The notes under the pieces were generated by a model. That model was not told where the DNA came from. It saw only the letters and a program-made list of their open reading frames with translations, and made no database searches. A program made the translations under genes and the position numbers. A stretch of DNA of 64,000 nucleotides. It comes from Eustoma russellianum. Taxonomy: Eukaryota > Streptophyta > Magnoliopsida > Gentianales > Gentianaceae. The stretch is from assembly GCA_036186865.1 (NCBI GenBank), contig AP025055.1, positions 1,504,959 to 1,568,958 of the forward strand, in the 5' to 3' direction. Below, piece after piece: positions 1-9,904 of this stretch; position 1 is the stretch's first letter, and each line of letters starts with the position of its first letter.

Positions 1-419
1 GCAATGGCTCTTACGACTCCACTGTAGAACCCATTACATTTTCAGAAGGACTATAGATGTGTTATAAATTTTGAAGACTAGAGAATCTGATAGCCATCAA
101 GCACTTAAAATCTTCTGGTTCCTATATTTTGTGGTCCATTCTTGGTCCTTTTTTACTGTGATAGAGCCCTACAAGTATGTTATACATAACTCATCACATT
201 ATATAACAACTCATTATATTATGAAAGGATAGAGATAGACCATTTATTCTTGGGACCAGATTAACTGGACTATCTAGCGCTAAAATCTTATGCTCTCAAT
301 ATTTTATGGTCCATTCATGGTACTTTTCATGATACTTTGACCTTACATCTATGTCATACATGCACTACTTATTATATTGTGAAAGGGATTAGTGATAGAC
401 TTATTGTCAATGTCTAGAA
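1..419. other. Intergenic, nothing recognised
   Basis: A/T-rich sequence with no long reading frame, RNA gene or recognisable repeat. It borders the LINE relic that follows and may include that element's undetectable 3' end. Confidence 0.4.
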
Positions 420-1480
420 TCAAAAGATCCTGTATGCCCATATATCTATCATAATATTCTTATTTCTGTCACCTGCATCTTTTGTCCATTGTCATAATTG
501 ACTACTCGGCATTCAGACTTGTACAGTAGTGCGGTTCTTATTGTCACCATATAAACTTTCCTTTAAGCTTTAAATGTACTTTCCCATCATATAGAAGATC
601 GGACTTATTTCTTCATTTTAACTATCCCGCCTGCATCCTGTGATTCACATCTTTGTCAACTCATTCATCTTTCCATAGTATGGATCCTAAATGTCTACAC
701 TCTCACTTAGGTGAGTATCTCGGTCTCTCAGTTTCACACAAGATCTCGATGTCATTATTTTGTTGCTAAAATCAAATTTCATATATTTTATCTTCTTTTA
801 ACTTTTTTTTAAGTACTTTTCTTCTAGCATCTTCCGTCAATATTCCAGATTAACATTAATTCCTTCACTAGTCTCATCCAGTAGCACAATATTATCTATA
901 AATAACATGTTTTACGGAACTCTATCTTGAATTTGTCGAGTGAGTTCATAAGCTAAAGCAAAAACGTACGGACTTAATGCTGATACTTGATGTAAACCCA
1001 CTGTAATAGGGAACCCTAGGCGTAGTCCTTATGGAGTCTTTACGCTTGTCATTGCATTATCATACATGTCTTTAATAATTTGTATGTATGCTATTATAAC
1101 ACCTTTCTTTCAAGCACTCTCTGAAGGATCTCATGTAGGACTTTATCATATGTCTTTTCCAAGTCAATGAAAAATATATGCAAATCATGCGTCTTCGCTT
1201 GATGTCACTCTATTAATCTTTTCAAGATATGAGTAGCCTCCATTGTTCAATTTCTCGACATAAGTCTATATTGATTTTCAGACATGCTAGTCTCTTTGCG
1301 AAGTCTTTTCTCAAACACTTTCCACTTTATTGTGTGGCTCATTAACTCAATTCTTTTATAATTTGCACAATCTTATATATCTCCTTCACTTTTATATAAA
1401 GTTACTAAAGTTTTTTTCCACCGGCTAGACATCTTACTTGTATTCACAAACTTGTTAAAAAGATCTATCAGCGCCATCAA
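420..1480 (-). mobile_element. L1-type LINE relic, reverse transcriptase part
   Basis: On the minus strand this stretch reads, with many stops and frameshifts, as the reverse transcriptase of a plant L1-clade LINE. Near 1480-1300 it matches the region before the palm. At about 1145-1180 the block DLHIFFIDLEK is followed by TYDKVLHEIL, the usual start of the polymerase core. At about 880-910 the active-site block reads NMLFIDNIVLLDET, where active copies have FADD, so the catalytic aspartates are lost. The endonuclease and most of ORF2 are absent, so this is a 5'-truncated, long-dead copy. Its 3' boundary is not visible. Family assignment rests on motif order only. Confidence 0.75.
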
Positions 1481-1639
1481 TGAATTAGTTCAATACCCCT
1501 GACAGAGTGAAGTGCTGCAAACCAGGCACAAAATTTTCAGTTGGACAATTCGTCGAAGATGTGCAGAAAAATAAGAATCACCACATGCTACAATAATATA
1601 ACAGTTTCTAAAGAATCCCTCAAATGTCTTCAATGTCTT

Positions 1640-2394
1640 CAATGACCAAGATGGATCCATTTGCAGTCTTGAGCAGCAATCTCCTCAAATCAGAGTCCCT
1701 TTTGATGGTTCTAAGCTCCAAATCATAAACATCAAACATAGAGATAATTAGCCATAGCAGCTATCAAGCTTGATATCCCTGTCCCTGGAGGCCCATACAA
1801 CAAGTACCCTCTTTTCCAAGCTTTACCAAGTTTTCTATAAAACTCTTTCCTTCGTAAGAACATATCCAATTCATCAATGATGGCTTGCTTCATGCTTTTA
1901 TCCATTGCAAGATTTCAGAAGTTCAAAGAATCTGGTCTAAAACTCTGAAAAAATAGCCCCTGAATCATAATCAGGCATCTTGGATTCCCCTTTTTCATAT
2001 CCTCACAATTGAACCTCAAGTAATCTCAATATCATCATAGAAATCAACAATCTTTTCACACTGAGCAAATTTCAATTGAAAGCTTGGTTCTTTGGGGCGT
2101 TTGCTGACCTTAAGGCACTGAATGCTGGAACCCATCTTGGAATAAAGGTACACTTCGGCAGCATTATATATTTCATTGCAAGGAATCCCATCATTTTTCC
2201 GCAATGATCAGATCAAGTCTTGGAGACCTAGGATTAAAGTAGTACCTGATGACAGAAAAGAGTATTGCTGCACTGGGCGAGGCACCAGCTGATTCAATGC
2301 AGTTTGGGCTAGCATGATTGATGCTTAGACTGATGCACAGGCGTAGTCTGTGTTGATGGTGAAGGCATGCTTGAGAAGCTAGCCATTGTTGCAA
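1640..2394 (-). pseudogene. AATP1/BCS1-like AAA-ATPase pseudogene
   Basis: A broken copy of the plant AAA-ATPases related to BCS1 (AATP1/HSR4 group), which are usually single-exon proteins with an N-terminal membrane anchor. Three blocks are visible. At 2394-2200 is the end of the N-terminal domain (RYYFNPRSPRLDLII). At 2204-2016 is the conserved block DGIPCNEIYNAAEVYLYSK. At about 1850-1660 is the nucleotide-binding core, with a Walker A reading GPPGTGIS and a Walker B-like ILVIED. The Walker A lysine is replaced by isoleucine (codon at 1774-1776). There is a frameshift in the A-run near 2200 and another just after the Walker A helix, and the C-terminal half of the ATPase is missing. It cannot encode a working enzyme. 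Confidence 0.8.
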
Positions 2395-2739
2395 TCTTGC
2401 AAGTTTTTTTTTTTTATTTCTTTTGTGATTTAGCTTAGAAAAAGGATTTGCCTACCAAGGGTTCAGATAAAGTTGATAGCTTTAAGGTAGGGAGGATTTC
2501 AGGATCTGTACCAAATGGTCAAAACAGAAGTCTGTGTACAATTCTAGTTTGAAGTGCACAGTAAAATTGGAAGAGTTACAAATTTTGGTCTTCACAGCTT
2601 AGTCATTTTTTTCTCTTACGGCAAACTTTAACATAGCCGAACGGTTCTATCAACAATAAAGTTTGTTCTATAAAGTTTACAATCTTGAGAAATCGTGTAA
2701 AGGTGTTAAATTTTATTAAAACAAAACGCAAAAAAGAAT
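2395..2739. other. Intergenic, T-runs only
   Basis: No gene or repeat recognised. The run of T at 2731-2736 read on the minus strand (A-run on plus) lies just 3' of the tRNA-like element at 2740-2800 and is discussed there. Confidence 0.4.
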
Positions 2740-2800
2740 TTCCGCTGCCGGGGGTCGAACCCGGATCTTTCATAGTTAAGATTGCCAGTGCTACAGCGGA
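2740..2800 (-). tRNA. Compact tRNA-like gene (tRNA-Glu-like, truncated)
   Basis: Read on the minus strand from 2800, this 61-nt segment has a perfect 7-bp acceptor stem (TCCGCTG with CAGCGGA, discriminator A). It also has a perfect 5-bp T stem (CCGGG with CCCGG) closing the loop TTCGACC, which gives an ideal Pol III B box. Between them are only 29 nt, about 12 fewer than a normal tRNA. A 5-bp stem ATCTT/AAGAT with an 8-nt loop can form there, and an A-box-like TAGCACTGGC is present, but there is no room for a standard D arm and variable loop. Five bases after the 3' end is a T6 run, a plausible Pol III terminator. The acceptor and T arm most resemble plant tRNA-Glu. It is likely a pseudogene with an internal deletion, but the paired ends are fully preserved. 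Confidence 0.55.
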
Positions 2801-3842
2801 ACTGATCCGTTTGAATGAATCCCAAACGGAAACTTTATTAAATAAACAATGTGCTAGTCATTATCTTGCACCGAGTTCCGATAACTATGATATTCGCACC
2901 TCATAGTTAGACATCCACATTAACCTTAATAATTATTGATTTAATAATAGAAATTGATAAAAACGAATATAATTACTTGAAGTGTTAATATAATCTGCTC
3001 GTCGAAGTAATAATGTCATTTTCTTTTACTCGGTGAAAATTAGGACGAAAGACGCGATTTCTCAAGAATGTTTAATTAGCATTCCGAAAGACAACCACCT
3101 AAAAAGCAAACACAGAGGATAATTGGTTGACTATAAATCTTCTTCCTTAATTTAGGCAGAAGTTAAAACACTATTATCCTATGAGCATCTCAAAATCAAT
3201 CAATCAATCATACACAGTATATCTCAACAGCAGCAAAAGCTATTAAATAAAATCTGGGAAGAGTAAACGGAGACAAACAACTCCATCCCTTGTGTTAGAG
3301 AATTTGTTCCTAATAAGACCTCTGGCGCAATATTTACTTGCATAAGCATCCCAAAATCTGGCATCAAAACCAGTAACCAACAGACAAATAATGTATGAGT
3401 CCATGCTATTAATATACATTGACACTCAACCGACTTGTAAATCAAACTTTACCGAAAATTGACTTATATAATCGCAATACGTACGGGCTGTTGGGTTATA
3501 TTTGGTAATGTAAGGTCAGGCTATCTTGAACACTTGTGAAAAAGCTCGACATTAATTTATCAAAACAAATGCTTTAGTTCATAAAAATTATATATGCGTT
3601 ACAGAAGTTCTGGAACATCACTAGCGTCAGCTTATAGAGCTGCACTTTAGGTCAGACACTCTCTACACTTTAGATTTACTTTGCAATTTTTTGCACTTTT
3701 CTGTTTTTGTCTTGGTCTTTCATTATGTGTGCCTATACATGGTTATGTATTATAATAGCTGTCTGTTTGTGTTCAATAAATTCCTTCACTAATACACTAA
3801 CGCACCATATGTCTATTGTTATGTCATTTATGTATGTACATA
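2801..3842. other. Intergenic, nothing recognised
   Basis: Only short reading frames on both strands, with no similarity that I recognise. No SINE or MITE boundaries were seen here. Confidence 0.4.
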
Positions 3843-4000
3843 TAGAGTTAGAGATTTCACTGGAAACAAACTCTATCTCTTGTGATGGAGAGTATCATTT
3901 GTCTTCCTCTCACCCTCCTCAGACCCTAGCAGTAGCTATTGCCGTCGTTAGGGTATAATGAGCATGCTTGTTGTTGTAATAATATACTTATCAAATTTAA
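3843..4000 (+). mobile_element. SINE 3' part with (GTT)n tail (family Y)
   Basis: This contains the block ending CAGACCCTAGCAGTAGC ... GGTATAATGAGCATGC followed by TTGTTGTTG. The same block recurs near 39360-39500, 40200-40320 and 43740-44215, and on the minus strand at about 42240-42400. The CAGACCC / GGTATG(TTG)n layout is that of the TS-like plant SINE 3' end. The 5' limit is approximate. Confidence 0.6.
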
Positions 4001-4239
4001 TCTTTCCAGCCCCAACAGACATAAGAAGAGAGAAGGATGCTAAACAAAAGATAAAGTATCAGAATACATCAACTAAACTAGCAGTACAAAACTACTGGTT
4101 CAGGGAAGAGCATACAGAGCACTTTTTGCCTACATTGGAGGGCTCATAATTCTTCAATGAAAGCAAAGCTTTTAATCCTTGATATATCACCAAATTCAAC
4201 ATCCAAGAACAAGAGCTTAACAGAAATCCGATGCACAAA

Positions 4240-5329
4240 CTAGTCTTTCCTGAGCTCCATGTATTCCCTCCGGGATCCTTTAGAATTTAGGACCATAATT
4301 TCCAGCTTGTCCCCCTATGCCACCATCAGCACATAACATATTAGCAATAAACACGAAACCATGCCGAATACTCATTGCGCAATTTTAAAGAGACCATACA
4401 TCAAACTTCTTATCCACTACGTTATAGGTATGGGTGGCAAACAAAGCGAGCCCTAGAAGGGTTACTCATACTTGATTCAGTTTCGAGTTTGTATATAGGA
4501 CCTCAAACTTGAATATGGTTTTAGGATCTACAATTTATTGAAGTCAAGCTCAAATATTATAACATTGGCTTGTATCTCATGAGGTGGATCATTTATATCT
4601 AGTTTAATTTTGTCTATAGAAAACTAGATTCAGAGCTTAACCAAATCCGAGTCTAGATCGAATCAGTAACAAAATCGATTGCAAATTCGAATCTAACTTT
4701 TTCACTCGATTCTAGCTCCAATTGAGTTCAAGCAAGTACTATAAAAACTATAGCTGGGACAGGGGGGGAAAAACCAACCGTTGGTATTGGAGAATCAAAT
4801 TTAACTGTAAAACTACTTTAGCAGAAAGGTGGCAAATGATCTTTTCCATCAGAGGCAGAAGACAGAAATGAAGAGAGGAGCGAAAAAGAGGAGGACTGAA
4901 GGGGGGGCGGGGAAAGGGGTGCTGGGTTAGAGTGTCATGTATATTTCCTTCTGAATCTTCAAATAGTCTACGCCTTTACTCTCCCGTTTATAACCTTTCT
5001 GAAACGGTAAAACCATCATGCTTACGGTGAATGCTTTATCCTTTCCCGAAACATTGCAAAATAGGTTTTTATTCAATTTTAACCACTGGACCATGTAGTG
5101 CCTTCCAATTGCATTACTTAGGTTGGTAATGTTTTATTTTATGGATATAGTTCTCCTAGGATCTCTTGGCATCTTTCCCGACGTAGACACAATAATTATT
5201 TAAAATATGACATCCAAATTTTATCCTACTAAAATATCATCCATATGACCTTAGTTATACACCAAAGTGAAGTGCATGAACTTGCACCCAATCAACAGCA
5301 TTAGCTCCATAATCTTAATTGACGTTAAA

Positions 5330-5364
<35 letters not shown>

Positions 5365-7563
5365 CAACAATAATAAAATAAATCAAAGTCACTTTTTTAT
5401 ACCGACGTAAACATTCAAATTCTGCTTCTTTTTTGATCTGGTTTAAAATTTTGCTCTTTTCCCGACTCCACCATCTTGTCTAAGTCATGACCTAAAACTA
5501 CCAGTTGGCATTCAAGAAAGATAAGGCAATAGAGAAAGGAAAACATACAGTATATATATCTCTCTCTGTTGCAGAAGAAAAACATGTCTTAACCAGATCT
5601 ATGGCTTCTGATTCAGAAAGTGGAGTAATGGCATCCTGCAATCCCAATGCGATACTGATTAAACACGGGAAATATATGCCACAACAGCACCAGACTATCA
5701 GAAAAAGGAAATACCTTTGCTGGCAACAAAAGAGGACTCGGGGATTTTAGTTGGTTGTCCAAGAAAGGCATGATCAAAGTAGAACCTGAACCCTGGGAAC
5801 TATATCCAACCCTCTCATAGGAGCCAACAGCATCATAAGTGTAAACACAACCCATTCCTGGATTTAGTCAATGTATGTCATGTTTAAGCTTGCAATACAC
5901 ATAAAGCATATATAGTTAGAAATTGACTAACAAACCTTGACTATCCAGGCCTCCCAAAACATTGAAAGAGTAGTAAGGAAAGAATCTTTTGTAATACAGG
6001 GTGTTGGAAAGCAGCTGCGCCATTGCAGGGCAACTCATTTGTTTGTTGTGTTGGTGCTGATAGCTCTAAGAATCAAGAACCAACTAAAATATCAGTTCTG
6101 GCCCATCAACCGTTACCACCCACCATCAAAAGCCAAGTACAATTAAAGCTTAAGAAAGTTTATGGATAAACATACAATAAAAACAAGTTTACAAAGAGAA
6201 GCGCTTGGTGTATTTCTTGTTTTCTTAGCCAAAAATTTCCCACAAGTGGAAAAGCTGCACTCTTGTAGAATTTTGTGCGACTTATAAACCAGATCAAATA
6301 ACATGCGAGGGAAAGCAAAACTGAATGCACCTTAATATGCTCACAGGTAATTTTACAACAGGTGCACAGAGAAAAAGCACATAATAACCAAACTGTAGAA
6401 GCATGGGTCCAATTAAGCCATCAAATATGACAGGCAGTAGAAGACATCCACCGATGACAACAAGGCGAACTGGCATCTAGAACTTTACCAAATGCCTAGC
6501 TGCCAATAGCTTTTGCAAAGCTTTAACATCAGCCTGAAATCCAGAAGAGGCCATTACGGCTTTGTCTGCTCTGCAAATTGTAGTAGCAAGAAATTAGCCA
6601 AAACTTGAAAAATATGTCAACAGCTAGCAGTAAAAGCTAGTGCATAGAGGGGGGTAGAAGAATAGCTTGCATATATAGAATTGTGTAGATAACATAGATA
6701 ATACAAATATATTGAAGAAATTATTGAAGTTTGTTGTGAAGAAAATCAAAATCTTGAAAGAAACACGCATAATGCATTCATCAATAGCTACTGACTTTAA
6801 AGGGAAAACACAAGTCCATCCAAAAATCAAGTCCTAGTTCCATGGATTTTCTGAAAGGATGAAGACCACAGGTTCGTTCTCCAATCTAACCAGTACATAT
6901 TCATGCACAAGAAACGATAAGGTAGTAGGTGTGTCACAATTCAGTCATGAGTACACCAACAGAAATAAGAAACCACAATGTATTTGCATGTTTATTTATA
7001 AAGCTCAACATTACAATTTTATAACACCAAGGCAACTGTATTTCACTCATGAAAACCCAAGTTCCTTACCTTATACCTTCTAACCCAAAGTTTCAGCCTT
7101 TAACCGTATATAACAAACAGAAAAGCCAGAAACAGCAACAAGGAGTGCTCATCTTAAAGTGCTCCATAAATGCTTGAAAAAACAATAGCGCCAGAAACAC
7201 TATAGCAAACACATATATAATCGCGAAACATGAGATCCTATCGACACAATAAATGATAAAATCACATATCATATCACAAAACAGAAACGGAGTAGCTCAA
7301 GCAGATGAAAATAAGCGGACTTACAGACTAATGATTTTAGAGTAATCACGCGTAAGAATACTGTAGCCTGTGGACATTCGCATGTCAGCCGCAATCACAC
7401 AGTAATCAGCTCCGGCAACGGCAACACAAGTTCTGGATCACAAGAACAATCGGAGTCGAATGCATCCAGAAAAAAAAATAATGAAACGAATGAAAATACC
7501 AAAAATGTAAAATTACCCTCCATTATTGTCGTATGGAGACCAATTAGGTTGCTGCTTCGTCAT
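4240..7563 (-). CDS. PBF1: 20S proteasome subunit beta type-1 (beta6 position)
   Basis: A non-catalytic beta subunit of the 20S proteasome core, assembled into the two inner rings in nucleus and cytosol. I assembled seven exons: 7563-7517, 7432-7325, 6570-6489, 6065-5936, 5857-5715, 5635-5549 and 4314-4240. Every junction is GT-AG, and together they give 672 nt (223 aa plus stop), the length I expect for the plant family. Landmarks in order are MTKQQPNWSPYDNNGG at the N-terminus, VIAADMRMSTGYSILTRDYS, SSGFQADVKALQKLL, QHQHNKQMSCPAMAQLLS, GCVYTYDAVGSYERVGYSS, TLIMPFLDNQLKSPSPLLLP, ATERDIYTGDKLEI and the C-terminal REYMELRKD. The subunit has no propeptide-exposed threonine nucleophile, as usual for beta6. 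No lesion was seen. The last intron (1.2 kb) is the longest and holds an AAT microsatellite. Confidence 0.95.
5329..5372. repeat. (AAT)n microsatellite
   Basis: An uninterrupted trinucleotide run of AAT that grades into AAC and then AAT again, inside the last intron of PBF1. Confidence 0.9.
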
Positions 7564-7596
7564 AGTAATTCGCCCAGAGAGTAGAGAGATTGGGAA

Positions 7597-7723
7597 GTTA
7601 GGGTTCAATAACAAAAATTTGGGAATCGAAAGAATTAGAGGTTAAATTTGGGAAATCGAAAAATTGCCGAGGAGCTAACAATCAGAGATTGATTGGGAAA
7701 GCCCATCGGCCCAAATGAGCCCA
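7597..7723 (-). promoter_or_regulatory. PBF1 promoter: three site II motifs and a telo-box
   Basis: Upstream of the PBF1 ATG, the minus strand carries TGGGCT (7723-7718), TGGGCC (7713-7708) and TGGGCT (7705-7700) with a near-10-bp spacing. A telo-box-like AACCCTAAC follows at 7605-7597. Site II (TGGGCY, bound by TCP factors) next to a telo-box is the known arrangement in plant promoters of growth-coupled genes such as ribosomal and some proteasome genes. The motifs are seen directly; the regulatory role is inferred. No clear TATA box was found. Confidence 0.6.
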
Positions 7724-8007
7724 AATAATCTCTGTATATACGTCTTGAAAAGTTTACCGTTGCCTTTTTCCTTTTTTTGTGTGTGTTGAAAATAACCGTC
7801 GCCTGTGTTTTTTTTTTTTTTTGTTCACTTCACACGCACCTGAAAATTTTCATATCTATTCAAAATTATTTAGCGCGACCAAAAGGAAAACAAAAATTCA
7901 TGCAGCGCTTGGACGGGCTTCTCATATTGAATATGCTGCCATGTCCTTGCCAAGCGAGAAAAATGTCGTTCAGTTAAAAAAACATTTAATACACATATAT
8001 GCGACAT

Positions 8008-8198
8008 GACGGCCGGTCTTGGATCAAGTGTTAACGTACCTACTTTGTGACCTAGGGTCCATGGGTTTAAGCCGCAAAAAACAGTTTGTTGCACAAAAAG
8101 TATAGGGTGATGTTGCATACATCAGATCGCGAGGCAATTCGGTCCTTCTCCGGACCATGTGCGAACGCAAGAGTCTATACACCGGAAACGCCCTTTTA
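8008..8198 (+). mobile_element. Au-type SINE
   Basis: A full-length-looking but mutated tRNA-derived SINE. It has an A-box region near CTTGGATCAAGTG, a decayed B box (GGGTTTAAGCC), the block AACAGTTTGTTGCA, then GGTCCTTCTCCGGACC and ACCGGAAACGCCC at the 3' end. The order of blocks matches the Au SINE family found widely in plants. It is older than the copy at 59548. Confidence 0.7.
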
Positions 8199-8894
8199 TG
8201 TGCGATTTTTTATACATATGTTCCGCATACCGTTTTATTTCTAGATGACCGTTGCTGCCAAGAAAATTTAGCAACAAACAGATTTTGCCAATGATTTTGT
8301 CCTGTTCAACAAGGGATATGTTAAGTCAACGGGTGATCTATAGGAAAGAAAGCCTGCTATATGCAGGAGAGTCATAAGAGAATCAGGCGGCTTTGATCTG
8401 AATCTTTCTCCATGAGTTATATGTCAAATTTTGTACATATTATTGACTGAGAGACTCAAGAAATTTGATTAGGATGGGAAGAGTTTTCGCATTCTTGACT
8501 TCAATATGAAGGTATGGACTAATCCCACTAGTTGCATATTTGGGCTAAGAATATGACTCTATTTGTGCAAATGAGTTATTCTTACAAATGGATGTTGTTA
8601 GATGACCTGATAATCCTACAAAAATTATTAAAAGATAATGTTCTACAGCTAATAGCTAACCTTGATTCTAGTGCAGATGACACTTGATGCAATGTCCGAG
8701 GTGAGCTTGAATGCATGGACATCCTGAATAAAACGAGAACTGATTGAATCTAACAGCCAATAGTCTAGTCATGCTTTTTTCATAGATAAACCGACTGACT
8801 AAGATGGACACACTAAACGAGTTCCTAGAGAACATTATCACACATTATAATGTGATTTAAGCTATTACGTATATGTGATTTGATTTTTAAAAGG
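8199..8894. other. Intergenic; no recognised feature
   Basis: No convincing coding region. It may include decayed upstream exons of the P450 relic that begins near 8895, but I could not align any. Confidence 0.4.
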
Positions 8895-9330
8895 GAATTG
8901 CACCAGGCACGCGATATACTATTGGATACATTCAAGAAGATGATCGCCAAGGCAGAAATGGGGAGGAAAGTCACGAAGACTTTTTGAAATCAATGCTGCA
9001 GAAAGATTCATGTCCAGCAGATGAAAAACTTGAAGGTGAGGAGATTACAGACAATTTATTGACATTGATGGTTGCAGGGCAAACAACAACAGCAGCACGG
9101 GATGAGATCTCCCCACCCCTAAATCTCTCATCCTCATCCCCACCATCCGACACGTGGCAGCAGTGGATGGTGAGGCTAGATGAGGGTGGGGAGGAAGATG
9201 TGTATGAGGAGGTGGCTACCACGTGTTAGATGGTGAAAATGGGGATGAGGAATTTAAGGGTAAGGAGATCTCATCCCAAGATGTGGAGTGTCAAATTCCT
9301 GAATGGTCACAAAGATGTCCAGGACAGGCT
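8895..9330 (+). pseudogene. Cytochrome P450 fragment (CYP85-clan-like)
   Basis: This reads as a piece of a plant CYP85-clan P450. PGTRY near 8905 and HEDFLKSMLQKDSCPADEK at about 8970-9030 lead to the I-helix block EEITDNLLTLMVAGQTTTAA (about 9030-9096), where AGQTTT is the oxygen-binding groove. The frame is then broken by a 179-bp MITE (9099-9277) and resumes with MWSVKFLNGHKDVQDRLR (about 9281-9330). The K-helix ExxR and the haem-binding cysteine are not found. Only a fragment around the I-helix remains, so it is not functional. Confidence 0.8.
9099..9277. mobile_element. MULE-type MITE inside the P450 relic
   Basis: 179 bp bounded by perfect 14-bp terminal inverted repeats, GGGATGAGATCTCC and GGAGATCTCATCCC. 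Internally it carries ACACGTGGCAGCAG and an inverted ACCACGTG, shared with the MITEs at 33175, 33628 and the one interrupted by copia-2. No clear target duplication remains at this copy. Confidence 0.8.
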
Positions 9331-9904
9331 TAGGGTAAAAAAAGGCTCCTATTTTCTTGACTCCTGTGTGGCTTCTTTAACCTCATCTTGCTCCATCTCT
9401 GATAAATCTTGAGTCCCTTCATACTTTTTTCTTGGTTCTTCAAGCCCTTTAATGCAGATTCAACACCATATATTATGCGAAAACCAGATTCATATTCTTG
9501 ACGTAAGGTAATACTATTGAACAAGCTCGTCAAACTAATATACGTGATATGATCTCATTTGGCGAGTTATAAGATGTTATAGAAGATGGGGTAGGAAATC
9601 TCTTCTGTCATCTTAAGCTTGCTGTATAATATCTTACCTTTGAACCAAAAGACATGATGTTAATATCTTCAAGAATGAGTAAGGCGCCCTCTGGTTTATT
9701 TCTGAGTATTGATCATTGTTCGTCTCGTTATTGTATTAGAAAACAACTCAATATCATGTCTGGTAGCCGTATATGGTTCCATTTTATAACGCTTTATAAC
9801 CTGGATTTGACGAACTAGTTGTCAACTTTTGAGATTTGTTCTTATTAACATGATAAAAACTAATATAAATTGACATTTAATACTCAAATATATACTTAAA
9901 TACA
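9331..9904. other. Intergenic; nothing recognised
   Basis: Short frames on both strands only. This is the left flank of the gypsy element. Confidence 0.4.

Noticed and set aside
8971..9229. 83-codon minus frame opposite the P450 relic
   Set aside because: Antisense of P450 and MITE sequence, serine/proline-rich by composition.
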